From positions 5,022,001 through 5,086,000 of the forward strand of contig NC_066304.1 of the NCBI RefSeq assembly GCF_905404315.1: 64,000 bases of DNA. The letters run 5' to 3'. The first letter of the stretch is position 1, and the number at the start of each line of letters is the position of its first letter. Origin of the DNA: Leptidea sinapis (taxonomy: Eukaryota > Arthropoda > Insecta > Lepidoptera > Pieridae). The notes under the pieces are model-generated. The model was not told the DNA's origin. It ran no database searches and was given only the letters and a program-made list of their open reading frames with translations. The position numbers and the translations under genes were made by a program. This document shows positions 20,331 through 32,300 of the stretch, piece after piece.

Positions 20331-23300
20331 ATGTCCGACCCTTCTGCAAAATCTCGCGAAGAAGTGTTAGCTGCTAGAGAGGCAAAGAAATTAGCTAAAA
20401 TGAAAGCTAAGAAGAAAGAAATTGGTGATACAAAAGTTGATAAGTCACAGTGCTCAAAAGATGCCCAAAAAGTAGATAATCAGCCAACAAAATCAAAAAC
20501 TATTAGAGAAGATAAGCCCAAATATTCTGCATCAACTGTTGATAAAGTAAGAAATATTAAAAGCAAGGACGAAGTGGATAGGGCTGAAATACAACATTTG
20601 GAAGATTCTCTGAAAACTTTTAAACAATTAAAGCCAGAAAAATCTGAGAATGAAGGTGTTAAGATAAATGAGAATTTGACTGTTACTGATGTGGTGAACA
20701 CTTTGAGGGACATAGTGAATGTAGCCAAGGATGTAGAAAATGTAACAGCTCTTGTACATGCAATGGATGTAAATAAGGTAATTAAAATTAGATTGAATAT
20801 TTTTAATACCAGCAGATTTCTATTTTTTTTTCAAAATTAGGCTAATCACTAATAAAACACCTATCTTAATTTGAACATCAATAATGTTTATATTTTTTGA
20901 AGCAGTGTGTTTTGCAGCTTTAAGACATTTGCACAAAAACAATAAGTATATTTCATAAACTGAATTTTTGGGTGGTTTAATTTTTTTTATGGACAAGGAG
21001 GACTAACTAGTATATGGGTCACCTGGTGTTAAGTGATCACCACCACCCACATTCTCTTGCAGAGGAATTGCAGGAGTATTGTCAGCCTTTAAGGAAGGTG
21101 TACACACTTTTTTTGAAGGCACCCATGTCATACCATCCCGGAAACACCACACAAGGAAGCTTACTCCATAACTTTATAGTATGTTGAAGAAAGCTCCTTG
21201 AAAACCGCACCGTGGAAAATGGCCACACATCCAGATGGTGGGGAAGATATCCTAATTTGTGATGTGTATGCCGAGGTGGAATTATTCTCAGTGCATTTTT
21301 AAACCATAATCGTTACGTTTAAAATAAATTGCTGTTACTTCTTGTTGACAATAATTAGCTCCAGTTAGCGGTAATATAATCATAAAAAATAATCTTTGGT
21401 TGTGAGGTAAATTTTTTGTCAAAATGATTGTTGTAAATCATATTGAAATAACCTCTTCTTATTTTAATTGAATGAATTACTGAGAAAACATAATATTATC
21501 ATTATGGCTTATCATATCCACATGGAAGTCAATATCTGTTCTAAATAATGTGCAGTCATATTATAGTATCTCTATAAGAACCTCTGTGTTTGTTTACCTT
21601 AAGTTTCGAAAATTGTCTGGGCAATCATTTTGTACTCGATCAAGGCTTGAAAATCTTATGGATATGGATTGTTTTAATTATAATAAATTAATGATTTTTT
21701 TAATTAAAATAAATTAAATGGACCCTATGCTTGACATCATGGATTTTTATTTGTTTTAGCCAAATGAAGAAGAGAAAAGTAAAGCCCAGTTGAAAGCGGA
21801 AAGGAGAGCCAAGCAAGAAGCACAAAGAGCTGCAAAACAAGCACAACAGAAGCAAGAAGCTCTACCAGAACAGAAGCCAAAAGAGGCAAAGGAAACAAGT
21901 ATTGCTAAAGATATAAGCAAGGTATTAAATTAAACCTTTAATTATTTTTGAACATTCTCATAAATTTGACAAAAACTAGAAAACTACCAGAAATAATTTT
22001 GAAACCATTTGTGCATGTATATTATTATGTAATGAGCACTTCTAGAAAACTGTTACATAATGGTATAATTAGCTGTATCCCATTGGCAAGTCTCCAAAAG
22101 CATATTAATATATCTAAGTTATCAAACAACCTGGCAAAAAGTTATGACTATTTCATATTAATAGCAAGCAGTATTTCTTCTGTCTATTTTTCCTTGAGTG
22201 ATAATTCCGCCAATATTTGTCTTCGAACAATTCAACACGTGTTCGCCTGTACTCGAGACATCCTCAGGAAATATTGAATCAACAAACTCTGGCACGAGGT
22301 CTCGTGTTGTGTCAAATTGTTTGAAGATCAATATTGGCATAATTAACACTAAAGGAAACTCAAAACATTTGGATAATTATGGATTTCCGTAAAATAACGC
22401 CTACTTCAATAAAGGTGTGCTTATCTTAATCACCATTGATTTGACTTGAGATTGTAAAATTAAAAAAATATTTTTGTGAATTGTAAAATATTTATTAATT
22501 GCAGGAGAAATCACCAAAACCAAAAACATTAGAGAGGCCTAAACTAAAATCTCATGGTACCTGTAACTGGTTCCAACATTTGTGTACCCAAGTGGATGCT
22601 GAGTCCTTAAATCAAATGGCATTAAACTCAAAGTGAGTGAATTCTATGAATCAAAGTTATATAATATAATATTGACACAAATTATCTTGCCCCGAACTAG
22701 GCATAGCCTGAACTATGGGTACAAGACAACAATATATACTTACCTTAACATACTTAAATACATATAAACATCCATGACTCGGAAACAGACATCCATATTC
22801 ATCATATAAATGTTGGCAGGGTCACTAACCAATTGGCTATATAGGTTGTATCTATAAATCAAGCCTCTTTCATTAACATATTTGAATCCTTAATTCATAC
22901 TTATATAAGATATATTGTTTGTGGCGAAGTTTTTTTATAGGTATCAAGGTAACAAAAAAGGAAATCATTTTTGTGAGTGCTACTCGAAATAAAACACTGA
23001 TAAGTAGGTGTATGACCCCTCACATCACATAAATGACCAAGTGAAAACTTGTAAAGGGAGGCTAAATTGTAAAATACACACTTGAAATCACAAATATTTC
23101 TACGGTCTGAAAACTACATAAATAACATAACAAAAACAAAGGTGCTGGAAAGATTGTATTACTATTATTATTATTATTTGGAGAGGGTGGCTATATGCCT
23201 AGTCCTAATTGGGTCCTAGTAACACCACATCCAGAATTGAACTATTGTGTTCGCCACTCATACTTTAGCTCGTCGTCAAGCCCTGCCGCGTTTGTTAATT

Positions 23301-26300
23301 GTAGTATCTTCTTGACGCGAGTATTGCGAACAGCATCTGGGTGTAGGGTATAATCGCCAAGGATGGTGTTACGCTTATGCATTAGTGGGCCGCAATTGCA
23401 GAGCAGATGAAGAGGTGTTTCATCGGCCTCGAGGCAAAATCTGCAAGTTCTTTCGTTTTTTATTCCGACCACACAGAGGTGCTGTATTGCATTACTAACA
23501 TCTAAAATGTGATTGGTGAGGGATACAGTGGAATGTTGTTGGAGTATGCTTTTATTTTATGATGTGTTACAATTTAGATTATATTGACGATACTAAAGTC
23601 AAAGTCATATAAACTTCATGTATTCAATTTGGCTTAAATTAAGCGCTTTTGAATAGTCACTATAAATATTACTTTTATCTGCCATATGTTCGAAAAAGTA
23701 TAGCTTGTGAGAAGAACATACAAGAAACTGAACGGCCACTCTTTTCAATCAATAGAGTATTTTACTATGGCTGTAATATACAAAACAAATTAGTTTGTAA
23801 GTTGCTGCATCCAATATATGAATTGTGTTGGTTAAATGCGTTTTAATTACTAATTAATTACTTGTATAAATATAAATTATCATATATTGGATGCATCAAC
23901 CTTTAAGAGATTGAATTTATTGTTTGTGTAAATATGCTTCGTGAACATTATGGTTGTGCTGTCATAATAATTAGTAATCACATCCAATAAGTACATTGAT
24001 TTTTTAACTATAACAGGTCAATCTGACACCACAAAATATAGCACCGATTCTAGTATTGGTAGATGTCAAATATTTTTCTCAAAATTAATAACTTCATAAT
24101 TTTTTAAAATATGTCCAATAATTGATGGAAGCAATGAAACCCCCTTATTCATAATGATCTGCTAACACATAACACTTATATAACACTAAAACTTAAAACA
24201 GCCGCTAAGGAGTGTTTTTTCTCATTCTGACTTAGGTCAATGGACGAAGACAGAATGAGAATTAGCAATGCCTTAAGTTAGCAGCCTGTTATGAATAAGG
24301 GGGTAAGTCATTGAAATTCAATTACTTAATTTGTCGTTCTGACATCTTTGTGTTATACTGATATTGGAGTCACTTGCCAGACCCATCAGTTGAATTCCAT
24401 AGATCCATATTGGCCTCAAGATGTTCTTATATATAAGCAATTTATTTTCCAGTGATAGTCTGGAGTTCCGTCCCAACATCCAATACAAACTCCTGTTTTT
24501 AACCAACTTAGTCTGTATGTGTTTTCTCCATGTCCAGGTCTAAATGCATTCCCAAGTATTTTGCACTGTTGTTTTGGGGGAGTTGAGTATTCCGGAGGAT
24601 GACGGGGGGGCAGTCTTCTCTCCTCAGAGGCTGTATGTTACTTGGACTGACTTGGGTACTGACATTAATTCTCCACTTATTCAGCCACTTTTCAATTTGA
24701 ATTAGGCTGTGTTGGAGAATCATGGACCCTTCTCTAGAACATATACTACGAACTAGAATTGCGGTGTCATGTGTGAACGTAGCCACTGTCACTTCGTTGC
24801 AATGGGGTAGATCATGTGTATATATCGTGTATAGGACTGGACCCAAAACGGAGCCCTGGGGTACTCCTGCCAATATCTATTGAAATCTGGATGTGCTTTG
24901 ATCTTCTTTAATTTGAAATATCCTATTAGTTAAATATGATTTTTATCAGAGTAAAGTGTTGGTATGGGAGGAGTATTTTAATCTTATATAGCAAGCCCTT
25001 ATGCTAAACTCGGTCAAATGCCTGTTTAATATCCAGAAATACAGATGAGAAGTATAATTCCTTATTTTCAAATGTATCTCGGATGACTTTGCATACTCTG
25101 TGTATCTGCTCAACTGTGCTGTATTCTTTTCTAAACCCAAACTGGTGGTTAGGTATAATGGATCTATTCTGGAGCTCTAGGTAGAGTCTTTTCAGTAGGC
25201 TTATAGGTCTGTAGGAGTTTATGTCATGGCTTGGTTTTCCCGGTTTTTGGATCATTATTACTTGGGATACCTTTCACAATTTTGGGAAGTGTCCAGTTCT
25301 TAAGATACCATTGAAAATCATAACAAGGAAGAGGATAGCTTTCCGTGGGAGCTCCATGAGAACTTTTCTGTCGATTAAATCGAAGCCTGGAGCTTTATTG
25401 TCCGCCATTAGCCTAATAACACCATTTACTTCTTTAATGTTAGTGGGTTTATAATATATTGTTGGCATCTTTGGCATTGCATAACTGTGTTTCTTTTTGG
25501 CGGATCTTCTATTACAACTACATACTTGGTGGTAGATCACTTTAATATTCTTCACTGCCTTATTGTTGGGTGAAACATTGACAAAAAATGTTGGTGTAGG
25601 TTTTTGTCCTTTCCATACCTAGCATTTATTATTTCGCCTTCTACGGTATTACCAGTTTCCTTTATCGCTTCTCTTATTGAGCTATGTGGGGTTGTGTGAT
25701 GAAGGTTTCTAATAACAATTCTGCAGGGTATTTTGTCTTTTCGATTAAAGGTGTGCCCAATTAATCCCTTTTCACGAATTTTTGATATAACATTTTTGTG
25801 CACTATATTAGCAGTAGTAATTTTAAGTTGATTTTTATTAATATTTGTATGTGTGAATCGGGAGTTTTCAGCAGATGATTTAATAGCTTCTGTCAGCTTG
25901 TTCACATCCTCTATACCATAAAAGATTATATAGGTGGTGGTTTGTCAGGCTTTTAGTTGGCAATGGTTGTTCTAAGTCATCAGTTATATCAACTGTCAAT
26001 CTACTGAATCGGTTTAACGTTTTGAGCGGGTCTGGTGAGGGAGTTCCAGATAAACATTAGATACACTATTAATCTTACACTAATCATTAATTAATTATTC
26101 TAAATTTTAACAGTAAAAATTTTGCAAGTTTAATACGAACAACTGAAAAATACAAAAATGAAAATAAAACGTATTATTATAGCTGTGAAGACGTTATATG
26201 GTTATCACGAGAAATAAGCGTAAGACGAAAGTTATTATAGTTTTACATAAGTAGTTCTTCTAATAGTTAATTAAAATATTTTATATTATTTTAGTTGTCA

Positions 26301-29300
26301 CTAGCATTAAACTAGGCCGTGCCTGTATTTTAATACTAGTTACTTCCAGATACATTGTTTCTTACAGTTACTTCAGTACATAAAAGCGTTTATAAGAATT
26401 TAACTTATGAAAAACATTTTTTAACAGTTCTACGAGAAAATAAATAACATTTGTCCATCATACATATTACTGGTTTGTACTTGAGCGGTCAGAAATAAAA
26501 TTGAGGGTATTCTTAAAAACATTTGGGTTGACTACAAAGACTGTTGACTTGGTTTATCTTCAGAGAATAATATAGTAAGGTGTTATTGATTGGGTTTATT
26601 TTGAACTTTTATAAGTAATAATATATAATAAAGTATTAAAATACATTTAAAAAAGAAATATATAATAGTAGATGTATACATATAGATAAATATACATATT
26701 AATTTATTGATTGTGAAATATAAGCTATTATAATTTTTTGTGTGTGGTGATTCTGGAGTTGATTCAGTTCTAGGGCAGGTTTGGATTTTTTCCAGTGGTC
26801 TGTGAGCTTTGGGTGGCCTCGCTCTACGAGGTGCTTCTTGGTCGACTTACTAACATACTTTTATGAAAAGCTTGTTGTATGAGTTTTTTGAGCCCGTAAC
26901 GTTTCCCGAATCCGAAGCCTGGTCAATCATTCCGGAGGAATTTGAGAGAATTCGATTTTGTGTTTCTGCCGTTATTGTTCACACGAGTAGGGCCGATATG
27001 AGGTGACGCCCATTCCCAAGAGAAGGCTATATGCAACAACGGTGCGCCTGGTCTGTTGAGGTTGGACGCCAGTGACTGATCTATCCCGTCAACCATTCAT
27101 CATCTTAGCACGTGATCCACACCGTAGGATTAAGGGATTTTTTAAAGAGGTTACCTTCCTTGCAGTCCAAGTGGTGAAACTCAGACCCCCACGCCTGCCT
27201 GATTACAGGATTGCGGTCTGGGGCATACCTTGCGGAATGGATTTCTCTGTCGGGGTTATCTCCCTTACTTAGAAATCGGTTATAAATCCTTCATATTCTA
27301 GGTATAATATTCAATTAAAATTTTATAAGACTTTGAATTAATTTTCAGTTTACATCCTGCAGTCATCAAGCTTGGGATTCAACTGTCGTCTCATGTTATC
27401 ACAGGGGCCAACGCAAGGTGTATCGCATTACTTGATGCTCTTAAAAAGGTGCGTGTCATTTATCTGAGAAAATATATTTGTATGTACTTTAGATAAACCA
27501 CGGACTTGTAATCCAAAGATTGGATTTTATAATACTAGTATAGATTATTGTTTCCCGTTGTTACAGATGGTTCGCGACTATAGTCTTCCGGCCCGCACAG
27601 AGTTCGCCCGCGGCCTCGAGGCTCAGCTGGCGTCCAGCACCAAGTATCTGTGGAGTGCCAGGGCTCCGGCCGCCTCTGAGCTCAACGCGCTCAAACACTT
27701 CAGACACCATCTCACGCAGCTGCCTAACAATGTGGACGAGTTTGACGTAAGACCTTTCTACCATTGGGAGGCTCCTTTGCACAGGATGCCGGCTAGATAA
27801 TGGGTACCACAACGGTGCCTATTTCTGTAGTGAAGCAGTAATATGTAAGTATTATTATGTTTCGGTCTGAAGGGCGCGGTAGCTAGTGAAATTACTGGGC
27901 AAATGAGACTTAACATCTTATGTCTGAAGGTGACGAGCGCAGTTGTAGTGCTGCTCAGAATTTTTGGGGTTTTTCATGAATCCTGTGCAGCACTGCATTG
28001 TAATGGGCAGGGCGTATCAATTACCATCAGCTGAACGGCCTGCTCGTCTCGTCCCTTATTTTGATAAAAAGAACATCTCTGTAGATTACTCCAACATCAT
28101 AATTCGTGGAGTATCAGTGCCCAGGCATGTTTGACACAAGATGTGCCTCTAAATGTATAAAAATAATAATAAATCTTTATTTATCCATTAAAAACTTATA
28201 CTAAAAGTGCCAGTCTTATAGAAAAGTAAGCAAAAATAAAAATGTTATATTACTAAAACTTAATTTATAATTAGCTCATTTAGGTCAACTAAATATTAGT
28301 GCTATTAGACCTTTTGTGATGTATAAAATAAGTAGGTAGACTACTCGTGTCTTTAACATCAAATTATCTAATTAAGAGATTACAAATTTTAATCTACAAA
28401 ATATGCATCATCATCAGCCGGAACGTCCGATAAGCTTTAAGGTAATACCATACTTACGAAAACTACGCCACGGAAATGCCGCGGAAGACGCCCTAAAAAT
28501 GTTACCTTCCTACTATTCAACATCAACGTCATCATCATCAGCCGGAAAACGTCCACTGCTGGACAAAGTCCTCCCCCAAAGATCTCCACGACGATCGGTC
28601 CTGCGCTGCCCTCATCCAACGTATTCCGGCGATCTTGACCACATCGTCGGTCCATCTTGGGGGCCTACCAACACTGCGTCTTCCGGTAGGTGGTCGCCAT
28701 TCGAGGAGTTTACTGTCCCAACGGCCATCTGTCCGTCGAACTATGTGCCCTGCCCACTGCCACTTCAGTTTTGCAATCATTCAAAATATACATATTAAAT
28801 TCAAATTTTTACATATTGATTATATTCTTATTAATTCTAACTTATGCCTAATAATTTTCTTGGTAATTCAGATTTGAGGCCCCTTCCTAATATTAACACA
28901 TGTGGAAAAATATGCTATGTTTAAAGTGGGGATCCTCAATATGCGGCATTATAAGAGATCTAATTAACAGAGTAGTTTGAACTTGGTATAGAAGCTCTGA
29001 TAGTTCTAATTATTTTGTAAGGCACTTTGTTAAAGGGCACCTAATTGCATCTGTTATCAACCTTTGAAAACGCAGGCATATTTGTAGACCCCTTAATTAT
29101 GTAATGCACTTAATTGAAATCTGTTAATAATTATCAAAACTTAAATTCAAATCTATCTTATTTATCTATCTTTATAGCAGAACATTGAATGTGTGAATTA
29201 ATGATGTTATAGCCCCAATTTAAAACTTGTATGTTTCACTTGCAGGCTAAGAAAACACTTCAAGAAGAAATAGACAGATACATTAGAGAGCAGATAGATA

Positions 29301-32300
29301 TGGCGGGTGAAGCAATTAGCATCACGGTCAGGAACAAGATTAGCAATGGAGACAATATACTAACCTATGGATAGTAAGTTTATAAAAATTAGTGTATAAA
29401 AATAGTTTGTTATTTTAAAGTAATATCCTTTACTTCTGGTATTGAATATACAAATTTAATTTGTACCAAAATTTATTGACGATGCGGGACTCGAACCTGT
29501 GACCTCTCGGGTTGCATTCGAGTGAAGTATTAAGGTTCATAAGCGTTGTTACAAATTTAATTTAAGAAACATAATATACTTAGAAAGTTTACCATGAAGC
29601 TCCTTTGCACAGGTAGCCGGTTACATTATGGGTACCACAACGGCGCCTATTTCTGCCGTGAAGAAGTAATGTGTAAACATTACTGTGTTTTGGTCTGAAG
29701 GGCACCGTAGCTAGTGAAATTACTGGGCAAATGAGACCTAACATCTTATGTCTCAAGGGGCCGAGCACAATAATTGTAGTGCCGCTGAGAATTTTTGGGT
29801 TTTTCAAGAATCCTGAGCGGCACTGCATTGTAATAGGTAGGGCGAATCAATTACTGCTTGTCTCGTCCCTTATTTTCATAAAAAAAAAGCCAGCTTACTC
29901 CCCAAGTCAAGAAATCACCGTTCGTGTAACGCTACGTTTTTCGTAACGCTCTCGTTTGCGTAAGGCATTCACCAGCTTAATAATAGATTTAATAGTAGAT
30001 TAGTAGCCAAGGGCTGTAAGGCATCAATTGCAGCCCGAGATATTTAGGCGCACGAGGGCGCCTATTGTTCGAGGGTGCAATTGATGCTTACACCCGAGTT
30101 AACTACTCTGCTTTACATCTCGATTGTGAGGTAAGTAGAAAAAAACCGACATTACAATAATAAAACATTTTATTAGTTAAAATTTATAGTGAGATGAGAA
30201 TAATTTTCAAATTTTAAGGACAGGTGTTTTTTGGGTATGTTAATAGTTTGAGATTGTGATATTTGTTGGTCATGGACAAAATCTGACGGGATGAAGCTTT
30301 CTTCAGCAGAAGTTGATGGTTTCGGATCATCTCTTGAGAAAGATGTTTCATTTTTTGAAAGCTGAATAGTTTCCGTTATTTGGTTGGTAATTTTACTTTT
30401 ATTTTGTATGGAATCTTCAATGTAACCTTCAGCCACCTTGCTGGATTTCCACCCACCGTGACTTTTTATAGTGATTAAGTTAGACCCAGCATCGGCTAAA
30501 AGTGTAGCCGATGTTCTCCGGAAGCAATGACCTGTGTACAATTCCGGGTTTGCTAACTCTAAATAACTTGCGATTTGCTTCGGCATACTTCTGGTGGTAT
30601 TTTTTCCAATAACCTGTTTGTAGCATTTGCCTTGGTGGTACTTCAAAAAAAAAAATCGGTTGGTGTTTACATTTTCAGGACGAAGATTTCTGTATTTTTG
30701 TACGAATTCAGAGAATTATTGAGGAACTACAAATGTTCCGTCAATTTTAGTTTTTGTAGTTCGGTAGTTGAATTACTAACAACTGACCCTGTTGTTCTAT
30801 GTTCTCTATTGTTATATTTGTCAATTCAATACCTCGGCATGCGCCAGTTATACCGAAGATAAGAACCACCTAAAACAAGCGAAATTTTAATTTAATTTTA
30901 TAGGATTGTTAGAATTTAAAAGATAAATGATGAATTATTACCATTATGTGATTTGTTATTTTACGTACCTTAACAGATAAATATATGTCATCAGGGGCTT
31001 CATTTATGAATGTTTTCACGTCTTGCGCTGTAAAAACCTTTGACTTTTTGCTTTTGTGCCCAGCTGATTGTCTTTTTAGAAAAGATGATAAGTTCTTGAT
31101 ATTGATATCGTGTTCAGTACTCATAATTGCTTTTAACATTGAGTAAATGCACCACAAACTAGATGGCTGCAGCTTTTTTGATAGCTCACTAAAGTATGTT
31201 AAGAATACAGTCTCAGATAAAGACTTTACACGTTTTTCTTTACGCCACTTCATTAACTTGTCGTAAGTTTTCAAATATCTCTCATTAGAACTTTCAGGCA
31301 AAATATTGTTAATTGCTGATTCAGCTTCCATTTTCATCGAATCGGGTGCAGAACTCATGTTTTTTTTCCAAATTAGCACGTAATTATAAAAATCCCAAAA
31401 ACAAACAATATTTAAAGTAAAAGTTTTCTATTCCCGCCTTTTTTCATCTTTTTTTTAATTGTTTTTTTCAAGAACTAAATTGAGCTTCGCCGTTCGATAT
31501 TTAAAATTGATGACTATTATACTCATACGAAGACAAGGCTGAATAGCGAAGCGACCTCTTTTGTCATTGGGCTGAATGCATGATGTCTATTGCCAGTATT
31601 TGATGGTTAGATGTACGCGAACTTTCTGAAAGAGTGAAGAGTTTTTTTTAATTACTTTCCGCCCTAAGGCTCTTCTAGATACATTATTACCCTAGAGCGC
31701 TAATTGGTCACCTACAAGCCCAATTTGGGGGTAATAAGGACCTACTTACCGAATATGAGAGATGTAAAAGTGTTTTATTTAAATGTGTAACACTCGAGTT
31801 AATCAAAGAAAATACAATGTCGACCAATAACTATAAAAATTCACAATATGTAATTATTTCTAACGATAGTTTGTATTATTTTAACAGTTGCTCGTTAATA
31901 GAGCGCATCCTCCGCGAGGCTCACCTCAGCGGCGTGAAGTACCGCGCGGTGATCGTGGGCACTCGACTGGACCGCGGCGGCACCGAAATGCTCCGCCGGC
32001 TGTCAGTGTGTGGGGTCACCTGCACTTACGTAGATATCTCCGCGCTCAGCTTCGTCATGAACACGGTATGTTTTGTATACTTGTCTGTCGTTTTTTTTAA
32101 ATTAGAGGGGGCAAACTATCTATATGTCAGCGCGCCATGGAAAGAAGTATGATAGGTGTTCGGTCTTTGCATTGTATATTATTTGGTAAAGTGCCAGTTA
32201 ATTTTAACTGTGGAGATCGAACTTGCTGAGGTGCCATCTATCGCTACTGTACTTCAACCCCAAGTTGAAACCGGTAGCAAACGGTGGCGCTAGTCGCGAC

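Larger units (their letters stand above)
23163..25930 (-). mobile_element. Jockey-clade LINE, internally deleted and interrupted (intron 3)
   Basis: On the minus strand, a gag-like ORF1 part (25905-25552) holds a PRE_C2HC-type region: CRIVIRNLHHTTPHSSIREA. The endonuclease is missing. The reverse transcriptase resumes at about 25555 with DNKAPGFDLIDRK, then NSYRPISLL, SVFLDIKQAFDRV (motif A), GVPQGSVLGPVLY (motif B) and FTHDTAILV, where motif C has lost its Asp pair. The carboxy-terminal Cys/His region CRFCLEADETPLHLLCNC is at 23472-23242. Between 24318 and 23520 the body is split by later insertions: a LINE tail at about 23560-23850 and a MITE at 24140-24303. The 3' end lies at an ATT microsatellite (23160-23178). 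It cannot be active. Confidence 0.85.

Noticed and set aside
22158..22392. Opposed open readings at the intron 2 repeat
   Set aside because: They are produced by the inverted arms of a foldback repeat.
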